DNA of 64,000 nucleotides from DASXHY01 sp035552155 (GTDB taxonomy: Bacteria > Verrucomicrobiota > Verrucomicrobiia > Limisphaerales > DASXHY01), in the NCBI GenBank assembly GCA_035552155.1, contig DASZLX010000015.1:124001-188000 (forward strand), in the 5' to 3' direction. Numbering within the stretch: the first letter of the stretch is position 1; each line of letters begins with the position of its first letter. Below, piece by piece: positions 33,826 through 43,799 of this stretch. Below the pieces are notes generated by a model. The model was not told the origin of the DNA. It searched no databases and saw only the letters and a list, made by a program, of their open reading frames with translations. The translations under genes and the position numbers were made by a program.

Positions 33826-36800
33826 ATGAATCGCAATCGAATCGCCCTTATCTCACTAATGGTTGGAGCCGCCTTTACGTGCAGCGCCGTCGGTCCGCTC
33901 CAATTCATCGACGTTACCTCGCGTCTCGGGGTCTCGCCGGTTCCCACATTGTACGGGGTGGCATACAACAACACGAATTCCACGTTTGTGTCAGTGGGGT
34001 CAAACTCAATGGCTTTAGCATTGAATTTCATCACCAATGGATCGCCATTCCCGTCGAATTTTTGGGTACTCAATCCGGTTGCGAGTCCAAATCCCAATTT
34101 AAAGCTAAGCGCAGTGACTTCTGGGAACGGTCTGTTCCTCGCCACTGGCAGTAATAATATTGTTTTCACTTCCTCCGACGGCGTGAACTGGACGAGTAAT
34201 GGGCCTGTCTTTTCGCAGAACACAGCGGAGGGGTCGGGATTGGCCTTTAACAATGGGCATTTTGCAGCAGTCGCGCAAGCGCCTGAAATTGCATGGGCAG
34301 ATGCTTCTTCCTTGAGTTGGAATGGTGCGGCCCTTCCGCATCCGTCGTTCGTCGAATCGTTTCGTGGGGTAACCTCATTTGGCACTAATAGTTTTGCGGC
34401 ATGCGGCATTCTGGGTGATATTCGAACCTCTACGGATGGGGGAGTCTCCTGGCAAACCAACCGCGGGCGCGTGACCTTTCCGGATCTGACCGGGATTGCC
34501 GCGGCGGACGACGGGCAAACGCTGGTCAGTGTGGGGGTGAGATCAAATGGATTGGCTACGGCAATCTTTTCCACGAACGGAGGCACGAATTGGACTGCTG
34601 CAACGGGCACAACTTCCAATAATCTAAACGCCGTGGCGTTTTCTGGAACGACCGGGGGATTTGTCGCGGTGGGAAGCAATGGTGTCGTTCTGGTCAGCAC
34701 TGATAGCGGCGTCACTTGGACACCACAAACTAATATCACTTCTTCGAATCTTTACGGCATTACCTTCGCCCGAAGCAATCTCCTGCGAAGCGTGGGGGTG
34801 ATCGTCGGGCAGGGTGGAACGGTGATTCTGGTGGGGACGGCGCCGCCGGCGCCGACCAGTATTGTAAATGCCACGAATTGCGCGGGTGTGACCAATGCCG
34901 TTTTCGCGTTTCCTCTTCCAGATTCCGATCATCCGGCGGGGACTTTGACGATCGATTGGTACGCGAATGCCGTGCCGTTCTCCGGTGAGACATCGATTGC
35001 CATGAATACAAATTCGATTTTTCCGAGTTATGATCCCGCAATTTTAGACGGAGCTAATGCAGCCACATACTTCACAAATTTCGCCCAGGCGAGGGACTTG
35101 AGAACGGGTTTTGTCAGCACTAATCGCACCCCCGTGATACTGAAAGTTAATCCACGGCCGACTTCGACTTTGGTTTCCTTCAATACCACTGAATGTAACG
35201 AAGGCCAGTCGAACACTTTGACGACGGTCCTGACTGGTCTCGGTCCGTGGACGGTGGTGTGGTCTTCAAACGGTGTGCCCGTGACGCAAGTGGTCAACCA
35301 GGCGATTGCCGGGCCCTATATCGACACCTTCATCGTGGTGCCGACCAACACATTTTTGAATTCGGCGTTTACGAACGTTTATTTCGTATCGTCGATTTCG
35401 AATGATGACACCACGTGCATCGGCAATCTGCCGAAGGACATCACCGGGGTGGATATGGTGCTCGTTAACCCGCGACCAACCTCGACTTTGGGATCCTTCA
35501 ACACCGTCACCTGCAATGACGGCCAGTCGTTGACCTTGACCAACGTCTTGACCGGGCTTGGGCCATGGACAGTGGTATGGTCCTCGAACAATGTGCTCGT
35601 CACGCAACCGGTCGATGCGTCTGTGCCGGGACCGTTCACGAATACATTCACCGTGGTGCCAACCAGTACGTTAGCGAATGCGCCATTTGTGAACAGTTTC
35701 TTTGTGCAGTCGGTTTCCAATAATGGCACCATGTGCATTGGCGACCAATCGTCGGATATTACCGGCAGTGTGGATGTCACGGTCAACCCTCGTCCCACGT
35801 CGACGTTGACCTCCTTTAGCACCACGAGTTGCAACGAAGGCCCGGCGTTCACCTTGACCAATGTGTTGACCGGTCTCGGACCATGGACGGTGGTATGGTC
35901 CTCCAATGGAGTGCCGGTGACGCAACCGGTCAACGTAATTGCGCCGGGACCGTATACCAATAACTTCTCGGTGGCTCCCACCAACACGTTCTTGAACTCG
36001 GCCTACACCAATATTTATTTCGTGCTGTCGGTTTCGAACAACGGCACGATGTGCACCGGCAACCAGGCTGGCGATCTCACGGGTCAAGTGACTGTAACCA
36101 TCAATCCGCGTCCTACTTCCACGCTCTCGTCCCTGGTCACGACCAACTGCGATGACGGACTGCCGGTGACTTTGACCAACGTCCTCACGGGTCTCGGACC
36201 CTGGACCGTCGTGTGGTCGTCCAACAATGTGCTGGTGACGCAACCGGTCAACGTGGCTGCCGCGGGGCCGTACACGAACCGGTTCACTGTGGTGCCGACC
36301 AACACCGCTCCGAACTTGTCCTATACCAATGTTTATTTTGTGCAGTCGGTATCCAACAACGGCACGCTGTGCATTGGCGATCAAACGGCGGACCTCACGG
36401 GACAAGTGAGGATCGTGATCAATCCTTTGCCTCCGGCGCCGGTCAGCCTCGGGAACGTGACCAATTGCTTTGGCATCAGCAATCCGCCGCTGTCGGTCAC
36501 GGTGACCAATGGCGCCACGGCCGATTGGTTTGACGCGAACACGAACCTGTTGTTCTCCGGCACGACCAATTATTTCCCGACCAACACCGCAGTCGGAGTT
36601 TACACGAACTACGCGCAGACGCGGCTTAACAACCTGGGATGCACCAGCGCGAACTTCACGCAGGTTGTGTTCGTGATCGAAAATTGCACGAACGTCATTT
36701 CGGGCATCACTCTCAACAACGGCACGAACGCCGTCATCCAATGGTACGGGGACTTTGTGCTGCAATCGGCGACGAATCTAACGCCGCCGGTGGACTGGAC

Positions 36801-36903
36801 GAATCTCACGCAGGGCGTCGGAGGGATGACCAATTATTGGACGAACTCCACCGTGCCGCCGCCGGCTGACAACTTCTTCCGGCTGTATGCGCCCACAAAT
36901 TGA
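33826..36903 (+). CDS. Secreted propeller plus Ig-like repeat protein
   Basis: 1025 residues with a signal peptide (LISLMVGAAFTCSAVG) and a good ribosome site (AGGAG). Residues ~25-345 are YCF48/BNR-like propeller units (FTSSDGVNWTSNG, ISTDGGVSW-like STDGGVSWQTN, FSTNGGTNWTA, STDSGVTWTPQ). A linker is followed by four tandem 106-residue modules beginning N-P-R-P-T-S-T-L, each with LTGLGPWTVVWSSN and a Cys pair (TEC/TTC, VTC/TMC, TSC/TMC, TNC/TLC) that could form one disulfide. The C-terminal ~160 residues end in VLQSATNLTPPVDWTNL ... NFFRLYAPTN, a tail common in verrucomicrobial exported proteins. Probably a surface or exoprotein; a role with the T6SS is unproven. Confidence 0.8.
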   Translation: MNRNRIALISLMVGAAFTCSAVGPLQFIDVTSRLGVSPVPTLYGVAYNNTNSTFVSVGSNSMALALNFITNGSPFPSNFWVLNPVASPNPNLKLSAVTSGNGLFLATGSNNIVFTSSDGVNWTSNGPVFSQNTAEGSGLAFNNGHFAAVAQAPEIAWADASSLSWNGAALPHPSFVESFRGVTSFGTNSFAACGILGDIRTSTDGGVSWQTNRGRVTFPDLTGIAAADDGQTLVSVGVRSNGLATAIFSTNGGTNWTAATGTTSNNLNAVAFSGTTGGFVAVGSNGVVLVSTDSGVTWTPQTNITSSNLYGITFARSNLLRSVGVIVGQGGTVILVGTAPPAPTSIVNATNCAGVTNAVFAFPLPDSDHPAGTLTIDWYANAVPFSGETSIAMNTNSIFPSYDPAILDGANAATYFTNFAQARDLRTGFVSTNRTPVILKVNPRPTSTLVSFNTTECNEGQSNTLTTVLTGLGPWTVVWSSNGVPVTQVVNQAIAGPYIDTFIVVPTNTFLNSAFTNVYFVSSISNDDTTCIGNLPKDITGVDMVLVNPRPTSTLGSFNTVTCNDGQSLTLTNVLTGLGPWTVVWSSNNVLVTQPVDASVPGPFTNTFTVVPTSTLANAPFVNSFFVQSVSNNGTMCIGDQSSDITGSVDVTVNPRPTSTLTSFSTTSCNEGPAFTLTNVLTGLGPWTVVWSSNGVPVTQPVNVIAPGPYTNNFSVAPTNTFLNSAYTNIYFVLSVSNNGTMCTGNQAGDLTGQVTVTINPRPTSTLSSLVTTNCDDGLPVTLTNVLTGLGPWTVVWSSNNVLVTQPVNVAAAGPYTNRFTVVPTNTAPNLSYTNVYFVQSVSNNGTLCIGDQTADLTGQVRIVINPLPPAPVSLGNVTNCFGISNPPLSVTVTNGATADWFDANTNLLFSGTTNYFPTNTAVGVYTNYAQTRLNNLGCTSANFTQVVFVIENCTNVISGITLNNGTNAVIQWYGDFVLQSATNLTPPVDWTNLTQGVGGMTNYWTNSTVPPPADNFFRLYAPTN
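35149..36420 (+). repeat. Four tandem 318-bp repeats inside the Ig-like protein gene
   Basis: Units start at 35149, 35467, 35785 and 36103 and each is exactly 318 bases (106 codons). Each begins with AAT/AAC-CC-CG encoding N-P-R-P-T-S-T-L. DNA identity is clearly visible between units, for example in the stretch encoding LTGLGPWTVVWSS. The unvarying length suggests amplification by unequal crossing-over or gene conversion with selection to keep the module intact. Confidence 0.93.
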
Positions 36904-37084
36904 GAGTGGAACGAGCGAGTAAATCACGCCAAAGCGGAGATTCTGCTTGTTCAGTCGGTCGTTCTTTGTCAGCCTGCGCGTCGTTAATCCACGCTCGCTT
37001 CGAGCCCGTTGTTGGCACGGCTGCTCCGGCAGCCGGTCTTGGCGGGACGGCCGGGCGCATGTTCAACCCTGACGGAATTTTGCG

Positions 37085-38014
37085 ATGCAAAACATGGCTT
37101 TGACTGAGCAGGAGAGCAGTTGGGTAAGCGAAGTCGCGCAGCGGCTTCGATTAATCCAGGCGGACGCCGATTCACTCGGCCCGGAAAAACGCAGCGAGTA
37201 TCTCCAGGAGGAAATCGTCCGCAGTCTCAAGAATATCCCGCCGGCGCGGCGCAAGGGCCATCTGGAATGGTTGCTGGCGCGGTTCCCCGTCGCCGGTCGG
37301 ATACCCACGACCGCGATTCCCGCTCCCGCTCCGGCGCCCGCCCCCAAAGCCGTGGCGGAAACTCCGGCGCAAATCCTGGAACGATTCCTCGCGGCGGCAG
37401 CGGGCCTTCCGCAGGACCAACGCGCTGCTTTTTCCAAAAAATTGTCCGACGCCGGCTTTGGCGGAGGCGTGGATCGCGACGCGGTGACCTTGGACGTCTC
37501 GGATGAATTGCGGCAGAAGTTCTCGTTGAAACCCGAGCAACAGCCGCGGCTCGCGCGTGTGGCGCAGCTCACTTTGTTTTTGACGGATATTTTCGATCGC
37601 CTGGATCAAACGGCCGTCGCCACGTTGCGCGAGCTGGCGCCGAAAAGTCCGTTGCTCAAGCGGCAGCACAGTTTTCGCGGGACGGCCGCCCGGTTTCTGA
37701 TCGAGGAAAACGACGCCGAACAGATGGAGCTTCAATTGCGCGCGGTCGCGTCCCTGCTGGGAGCGCTGCTGGCCGCCACGCTCGGCGGCGGAAAGGAATT
37801 CGGCAAACGGTTCGTGGAGCGGTTCACTCCAGCCGCGATCGAAGATGTCATCACCGGCGAAGGCGGAAAGATGTTCGGCCCGAACAAAAAGGAACGCTGC
37901 TGGGATCGTTACAAGGATCTGGCGGGCGATTACGCAACGCCCGATTTAATTGACCGGCGGATTAAGGAAGCGTTCGCCACCGTCGTGGAGAGAACGATAA
38001 CCGCGGGACGATAA
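37085..38014 (+). CDS. T6SS-associated protein with TagH C-terminal-like domain, no FHA
   Basis: 309 residues, cytoplasmic. An N-terminal helical region is followed by a Pro/Ala linker (AIPAPAPAPAPKAV) and a C-terminal ~150 residues that resemble the C-terminal domain of FHA-containing TagH/ImpI proteins: FRGTAARFLIEEN, RFTPAAIEDVI, and GPNKKERCWDRYKDLAGD. The FHA domain that normally precedes this part is absent. It overlaps nothing but lies four bases before TssK, so it belongs to the core T6SS operon. In other systems TagH reads phosphothreonine; loss of FHA is consistent with the inactive-looking kinase upstream. Family assignment is by eye. Confidence 0.6.
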   Translation: MQNMALTEQESSWVSEVAQRLRLIQADADSLGPEKRSEYLQEEIVRSLKNIPPARRKGHLEWLLARFPVAGRIPTTAIPAPAPAPAPKAVAETPAQILERFLAAAAGLPQDQRAAFSKKLSDAGFGGGVDRDAVTLDVSDELRQKFSLKPEQQPRLARVAQLTLFLTDIFDRLDQTAVATLRELAPKSPLLKRQHSFRGTAARFLIEENDAEQMELQLRAVASLLGALLAATLGGGKEFGKRFVERFTPAAIEDVITGEGGKMFGPNKKERCWDRYKDLAGDYATPDLIDRRIKEAFATVVERTITAGR

Positions 38015-38017
38015 GTT

Positions 38018-39373
38018 ATGCACGTCCATTGGCATGAAGGATTGTTTCTGCAACCGCACCACCTGCAGCTTATGCAGCGCGAGTTGCAGACGGATGTTCG
38101 CGCGTCGCGTTCCCTGCTGACGCCGTATTGTTACGGCGTGGTGGAGAGCAAGCTCTCGTACGACGATCTGGCGGATGGCCGGATACGGTTCGAGCATTTG
38201 CGGGCCATCATGCCGAGCGGCCAGGAGGTTTTCTTTCCCGAGAACGCGAACCTGCCCGCGCTGGATATCAAGACCGAACTGGCGCGCGGCGGCGCCGGCA
38301 TGGAGATTTTACTGGTGGTGCCGCTCTGGACGCGCGGGCGCGCCAATTCGTTTCGCCAGGGTGACCAGGCCGATCCGCGCATCAAGCTGCTTTATATTCC
38401 CGAGGACGTCCGCGAAATCGCCGATGAAAACACCGGTGAAAACCGCCAGTCCGTGCATCTCCGCAAAATCAACGCGCGCGTCGCTCTCAAAAAAGACGAT
38501 CTTTCGGACACCGAATCGCTGCCCATTCTGCGGGTGATTCGCTCTGTGGGCGAGGATTCGGGAAAACCGCGGCCGGATCCGGAATTTGTTCCGCCGTCGC
38601 TGCTGCTCAAATCATCGCCCACGCTTCACGATATGATGCGGGAATTATCGGCGCAATTGAATGCCAGCCGGAGCGATTTGCGTGTGAAGGCGGCCACCGG
38701 CGGGCTGGGCCTCGAAGTGAAATGGGAATTGACCATGCGGCTGACGGTGCTGAACCGTTTCTGCGGCAGCCTGCCTTCCATTGTGGAGGAAGGCGTGATT
38801 TCTCCGTTTGCGGTCTACCTGCAGTTGCGCGAGTTGCTCGGCGAATTGCTGGCCCTTTACCCGGAAAAAACCACGTTCGACTGCGAGGCATACAATCATT
38901 TGGATCCTTTGCGGTCCTTCAAGGAATTGGACCTGAAAATCCGTGATTTGATTCGCGTCACCAAAGGCATCGAGCCGCTGCGCATCCCTTTCGCCGGCAA
39001 CCCCGGCCTGCTGCGCGCCACGCTGGAGCAGCAGCATTTCGACCGGCCGACGGGCTATTACCTGGGGGTCGCAACGCGCGCCGACCGGACGAAGCTGGCG
39101 TTGTATTTGAGCGACGCGAACAAATTCAAATTGATGCCGCGGAGCATGGAGCAGGTGGCGATTTTTGGCGTGGAACTAAAGGAGGAAAATCATCCGCCGC
39201 TCGATTTGCCCGGCCAGAGCAATTTGTATTATTTCCGCGTCGTTCCCACCTCGAACCAGCGGCGGTGGGACACCATCAAGCAGGACAAGGCGATTTCGCT
39301 GGTGTGGAATAATTCCGAAATGGACCTGAGCGACGCGAAATTCACGTTGTTCATGACCTTGCCCTCCGCATGA
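38018..39373 (+). CDS. tssK: T6SS baseplate protein TssK
   Basis: 451 residues, normal length for TssK. The N-terminus VHWHEGLFLQPHHLQLMQRE is the classic TssK signature. Later parts (RVIRSVGEDSGKP, LELRDL-like FKELDLKIRDLIRVT, and FRVVPTSNQRRWDTIKQDKA) fit the shoulder, middle and C-terminal neck domains. Role: connects the phage-like baseplate to the TssLM membrane complex in the cytoplasm. The stop overlaps the ATG of TssL by four bases (ATGA). Confidence 0.96.
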   Translation: MHVHWHEGLFLQPHHLQLMQRELQTDVRASRSLLTPYCYGVVESKLSYDDLADGRIRFEHLRAIMPSGQEVFFPENANLPALDIKTELARGGAGMEILLVVPLWTRGRANSFRQGDQADPRIKLLYIPEDVREIADENTGENRQSVHLRKINARVALKKDDLSDTESLPILRVIRSVGEDSGKPRPDPEFVPPSLLLKSSPTLHDMMRELSAQLNASRSDLRVKAATGGLGLEVKWELTMRLTVLNRFCGSLPSIVEEGVISPFAVYLQLRELLGELLALYPEKTTFDCEAYNHLDPLRSFKELDLKIRDLIRVTKGIEPLRIPFAGNPGLLRATLEQQHFDRPTGYYLGVATRADRTKLALYLSDANKFKLMPRSMEQVAIFGVELKEENHPPLDLPGQSNLYYFRVVPTSNQRRWDTIKQDKAISLVWNNSEMDLSDAKFTLFMTLPSA

Positions 39374-40062
39374 AATTACTGGAAACCTACGAAGATTTGT
39401 TTCAATTCGTTTGCCGCCTGAACCGCGTGGCCAAGACCGACGCGCAGCCCGACTACGGGCGCATCCGCTCGGAGGTCAAGACGGTGCTGGACGAGATCAA
39501 CCGGCGCGCCGTGGCCGACGTGCAATTGATGAACCAGGTCAAGAAGCTGGAACTGCCGATTATTTTTTTCGTTGATAACCTGATCTGCACCAGTCGCCTT
39601 AAATTCGCGCCGCAATGGGCGGAAAACCGGCTGGCCAAGGAGCGCAATGAACTGGCCGGCGACGAACGGTTTTTCGATTTCCTGGAACAGGATTTGACGG
39701 ACCCGGGCGAGGAAGCGGCCGAGCGGTTGGCGGTTTATTACACCTGTTTCGGGCTGGGCTTCATGGGCATGTATCTTTCGCAGCCGGAAAAGATACGTCA
39801 GTATCAGGAGCAGATTTATCCCCGACTCGGCCGATGGATGGACCGGGACCCCAGCCGGAAGATTACCGAAGAGGCGTATCAAAGCACGGACACGCGGGTT
39901 TTGACCGAGCCGCCCAGCCGGAAAATCATCCTGGTGGCGATTCTCTTCCTGTTTCTGAGCCTGAGCGTGCTCGCCGTTTATTACGGCCTGTACGCCAAGG
40001 CCTCGTATGACCTGACAAACTCGATTGACCAGATTATGGAGAAGGCCCAGGCGAGCAAATAG
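39370..40062 (+). CDS. tssL: T6SS membrane-complex protein TssL (DotU/ImpK family)
   Basis: 230 residues. The cytoplasmic helical domain begins LLETYEDLFQFVCRLNR and includes FVDNLICTSRLKF and ERFFDFLEQDL, as in DotU/TssL. A single C-terminal transmembrane helix (IILVAILFLFLSLSVLAVYYGLY) anchors it. There is no OmpA/peptidoglycan-binding extension, so anchoring to the cell wall must come from another protein. Overlaps TssK; TssM follows after 23 bases. Confidence 0.93.
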   Translation: MKLLETYEDLFQFVCRLNRVAKTDAQPDYGRIRSEVKTVLDEINRRAVADVQLMNQVKKLELPIIFFVDNLICTSRLKFAPQWAENRLAKERNELAGDERFFDFLEQDLTDPGEEAAERLAVYYTCFGLGFMGMYLSQPEKIRQYQEQIYPRLGRWMDRDPSRKITEEAYQSTDTRVLTEPPSRKIILVAILFLFLSLSVLAVYYGLYAKASYDLTNSIDQIMEKAQASK

Positions 40063-40085
40063 CGCGGACGAACGAATGCTGTCGT

Positions 40086-43000
40086 ATGGAAGATGATTCA
40101 AAAACGAAAGGCTTGATAAAAGTGGGACTTGGCGCCGTGGGATTGGGCGCCGTCGCCACGGCCGTGGCCGTGCCGAAATTCGGCATCTGGATTGCCTTGA
40201 TGATTGTGGTCCTGGCGCTGCTGCTTTTTGGCGGCTACTTCCTGTGGCAACGCTCCCACGCGAAACGCAAACGCGAGTTGTTCACCTCGGCCATCGAGGC
40301 CCAGACCGCCGCTGCGCCCACGGCCATCAGCGATCCCAACAAGCGCGCCTCGCTGGACAAGGTGCGGCAGAAATTCCAGACCGGCCTCCAGGAATTCAAG
40401 AGCCGCGGCAAGGACATTTATAAATTGCCGTGGTACGCCATCATTGGCGAATCCGGGTCGGGCAAAACCGAGGCCATCCGGCATTCCGGCATCGATTTCC
40501 CGCCGGGAATGCAGGATGAACTTCAGGGCTCCGGCGGCACGGTCAATATGGATTGGTGGTTCACCAATCGCGGCATCATTCTCGACACGGCCGGCTCGAT
40601 GATTTTCAGCGAGGCGCGCGCGGGCGAAACCCCGGAGTGGCGCGAGTTCCTGCGGCTGCTCAAAAAGGCGCGTCCACATTGTCCGCTCAACGGCCTTTTC
40701 CTGGTGCTCTCGGTCGAAAGCCTCATTCGTGATTCGTCGGAAAAAATTGCGCAGAAGGCGAGCGTGCTGGCGCAGCAATTGGACCTGATCCAAAAGGCGC
40801 TCGACGTGCGTTTTCCGGTGTACCTGCTCATCACGAAATGCGATTTGTTGATCGGCTTCCGCGAATTTTTTGACAACATCGAAGACCCGCTGTTGCAGCA
40901 CCAGATTTTTGGCTGGTCCAATCCCGACCCGCTCGACTCGTCGTTCCGGCCCGACTTGGTGGACCAGCATCTCAAGAGCATTGCCGAACGCGTGCGTCGG
41001 CGGCGATTGGCGCTGTTGCGCGAATCGGGCGGGATGAACCGCCTGGGCGACACGCAGCAGTTTTTCTCGCCGACTTATCAACTGGGCAAAGGCGCGCCGA
41101 TTGGCCGGCGCCTGGACGAAGTCGATTCCATGTTTGCGCTGCCGGAAAGCGTGATGCGCCTGGCGCCGCGGCTGCGGCGTTATTTGGAAACGATTTTTGT
41201 GGCGGGCGAATGGTCGGCCAAGCCGGTGTTTCTGCGGGGCATTTATTTCACCTCCTCGATGCGCGAAGGCAAGGCGCTTGACGAGGCAATTGCATTGGCC
41301 ACCGGCCTGTCCCTGGACCAGTTGCCGGAAAGCCATTCGTTTGACAAGAACAAGGCCCTCTTTTTGCGCGACCTGTTTCACGAGAAAGTTTTCCGCGAAA
41401 GCGGCCTCGTGACCCGCGCGACGAACACGTTGAAATTATTGCGCCAGCGCCAGGCGCTGATTTTCGGCACCGCCGGAGCGGCCTTGCTCATCCTGCTGAC
41501 CTTTGCGTTTTTCAGCTATCGCAATCTCAAGCGCAGCGTGCTCTCCGAAGCCGCGTATTGGCATGCCGGGGCTGCGGGTTGGAACGCCGGCCAATGGTCT
41601 CCGTCCATCGTGAATTCCGGGAGCGATGTCCCGCTGCATTTCAATTATGGCGGCACCAATATCGTCCCGGGAACGGATAAGACCGTGGTCGAGTATCAGC
41701 GCGGGCTGCAGGACATCGTGCAAAAGGGATTTTCCGTGGGTTGGATTTTCAAACCGGTGGCCTGGATGAGCAAAGTCAACAAGCGAGCCGAAGCGCAGGC
41801 GCTGCTGTTCGAAGGCGGAGTATTGCGGCCTTTGATTGCCGATACACGAACCAAGATGGAGAAGGCGAACATTGTGAACCCCGGCGCGCTGGGGCGGCAC
41901 CAGAAAGCCCTGATGGCTTTGATACAATTGGAGGCCGACGGTTTGGCTGGCGGCTCCCGGGGCGGCGTGCTCGCCCAAACCAATGCAGCGGATAAATCGG
42001 AAAAATATCTTTCCGCATATCTTTCCTACCTGACGGATTCCGATCAAAAACCGGACACCAACCTGGTCGAAGTTTTCGCCTGGACCTATTCCCGGAAGCA
42101 AAACGCGGCCGGTGCCTGGCCGCCCGCGAACCTTTTGGGAGGCGCGCATTTATCGAACAATGTGGCGATCAAACAAGGCTTGCAGAGTTTTGCCGCGGCT
42201 CATCGCGAAGCTGAAAAGCAGATCACCAAGGAACTGCAACTGGCCGATGATGTCGTGGAATCGCTCGCCACCTATGCCCAAACCGAGAAAGGCTGGCTGG
42301 CCAAGCCCCCTGCCAATCCGTGTTCGGTTCTCGACGGCGATTTGTCCTCGTACTGGCAGTCGGCGGATAACAGCCTGCGTCTGCTGGTAGCCGCCACTAA
42401 TTACACGTCGAGCCCCATCACAAACCTTTCTCTTCGCTACCGAGTGCTGGAGGACGCCGCCCGCAGCGCGTCCTCGTCTTCCATCCGAGACATCGATGCC
42501 GAATTGCCTGAGGCTTACAAAAACACCGGCATCATTTACGAGATACGCGACCAGTTCAGTCGCATGGCCTCCGAGGCCGCGCGCATTGTGCAGGACGATT
42601 ACACCCGGCGGAAGGACGTCATCACGATGCTGGATGCGAACTACCTCATTCCTCCACCCGGAACAAAGAAATCGGCTTACGCGCTTCGCTACTCGCTTTA
42701 CACGCAGGCGTGCGATTTGGCGAAGTCTCCCGTCAGCGCGGATGAAACGATGATTGGCGACCAATGGAAGCGATTTGGAAAACTCAAGGAAATGGCCGAC
42801 CAATTCCGGACGAGTTTGACCGCGTATCACGGCCCGATGGCCGATTCCGCCGCGGAGGTGTGCAACCAGGTCGCGGGAGATGCCGAGCAGCGGTTGAAAA
42901 GCCAGTTTGTGGACAGCTATTTGACGGTGGTAAAAGCGAAGCTGTCCGCTTTGAATAATCAAACGTCCTGGACCGCCTCGGCGGTGACGAACGTCCATTC

Positions 43001-43769
43001 CTGGTTTGAACGTGTTCAGGCGGACGTGGCCGCCGGGCAGGGGCTCATTCCCGACAGCAAACTTGCCGAGTTGCGCACGGAGTTGGGATCCGCCCGCGAA
43101 GGCGCGCTCACCGGGATTCAAAATGATTTGCGGCACACGATCGGTTTTCCGGTCGTTCGCAATTCCCAAAAATCAATGAACCTTGCGGATTTGCGGAAGA
43201 CGGGCTCCTTGCTGGACGGGCTCTCCCGTGAATGGCAAAGCCCGATTTGGTCGAGCCAATCGGCGGTCTTCCCCGGCCTGAAACACGACAGCGACAACTA
43301 CGCCTCCGTCGCGAGTTCGCTCGTGACCGACGATGGCAGCCCGGCGCATTGGGAAATCTGGTTCATCGCGCCCGACCAGGCGAACACCAAGGACACGGAA
43401 ATCATCCAGGATTTTCGCGCCGTGCAGATATCGATTGGGTCCGCTTCGTCGGATTGGGTGGATTTGACGCGCGCGACCGGACCGGCGGTTCGCCTGACCG
43501 AAGGCACGGTCGACAGCGGCGTTCACATCGCTTTCCGGAAATTGCAAAACGATCCCTCTTCCGAATCGATGAACGTGAAGGATGAGGATTGGGGAGTGGT
43601 CCGGTTGATTCAAGGTCCCGAGTATTCGGCGGAACGGCGGGACGGCGGCCTGACCTGGAGATTCCAGCTTAAACTCGAAGATCGGGACCAGAAAATAAGT
43701 GGCAATGTCACGTTCGAGGCCAGGCTGAAAAAACCGCTGCCAGCCTTGAGCGACTGGCCAAAACAATAG
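40086..43769 (+). CDS. tssM: T6SS inner-membrane ATPase-like protein TssM (IcmF)
   Basis: 1227 residues. Two N-terminal transmembrane helices (about 12-53) precede a cytoplasmic NTPase domain with Walker A GESGSGKT (121-128), DTAGS and LITKCDLL. A third helix (about 458-480, LIFGTAGAALLILLTFAFF) leads to a large periplasmic region ending with a beta-rich C-terminal domain (EDWGVVRLIQGPEYS ... RFQLKLEDRDQKI). This is the full IcmF layout. It forms the channel core with TssL and normally binds TssJ. It lies between TssL and the TagF-like gene. Confidence 0.95.
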   Translation: MEDDSKTKGLIKVGLGAVGLGAVATAVAVPKFGIWIALMIVVLALLLFGGYFLWQRSHAKRKRELFTSAIEAQTAAAPTAISDPNKRASLDKVRQKFQTGLQEFKSRGKDIYKLPWYAIIGESGSGKTEAIRHSGIDFPPGMQDELQGSGGTVNMDWWFTNRGIILDTAGSMIFSEARAGETPEWREFLRLLKKARPHCPLNGLFLVLSVESLIRDSSEKIAQKASVLAQQLDLIQKALDVRFPVYLLITKCDLLIGFREFFDNIEDPLLQHQIFGWSNPDPLDSSFRPDLVDQHLKSIAERVRRRRLALLRESGGMNRLGDTQQFFSPTYQLGKGAPIGRRLDEVDSMFALPESVMRLAPRLRRYLETIFVAGEWSAKPVFLRGIYFTSSMREGKALDEAIALATGLSLDQLPESHSFDKNKALFLRDLFHEKVFRESGLVTRATNTLKLLRQRQALIFGTAGAALLILLTFAFFSYRNLKRSVLSEAAYWHAGAAGWNAGQWSPSIVNSGSDVPLHFNYGGTNIVPGTDKTVVEYQRGLQDIVQKGFSVGWIFKPVAWMSKVNKRAEAQALLFEGGVLRPLIADTRTKMEKANIVNPGALGRHQKALMALIQLEADGLAGGSRGGVLAQTNAADKSEKYLSAYLSYLTDSDQKPDTNLVEVFAWTYSRKQNAAGAWPPANLLGGAHLSNNVAIKQGLQSFAAAHREAEKQITKELQLADDVVESLATYAQTEKGWLAKPPANPCSVLDGDLSSYWQSADNSLRLLVAATNYTSSPITNLSLRYRVLEDAARSASSSSIRDIDAELPEAYKNTGIIYEIRDQFSRMASEAARIVQDDYTRRKDVITMLDANYLIPPPGTKKSAYALRYSLYTQACDLAKSPVSADETMIGDQWKRFGKLKEMADQFRTSLTAYHGPMADSAAEVCNQVAGDAEQRLKSQFVDSYLTVVKAKLSALNNQTSWTASAVTNVHSWFERVQADVAAGQGLIPDSKLAELRTELGSAREGALTGIQNDLRHTIGFPVVRNSQKSMNLADLRKTGSLLDGLSREWQSPIWSSQSAVFPGLKHDSDNYASVASSLVTDDGSPAHWEIWFIAPDQANTKDTEIIQDFRAVQISIGSASSDWVDLTRATGPAVRLTEGTVDSGVHIAFRKLQNDPSSESMNVKDEDWGVVRLIQGPEYSAERRDGGLTWRFQLKLEDRDQKISGNVTFEARLKKPLPALSDWPKQ

Positions 43770-43799
43770 GCGGCAGAGAATTCGGGCAGATGCAGGTGA

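Noticed and set aside
35149..36420. Interpretation of the tandem repeats as a CRISPR array
   Set aside because: Units are 318 bp, in frame, coding and without spacers.
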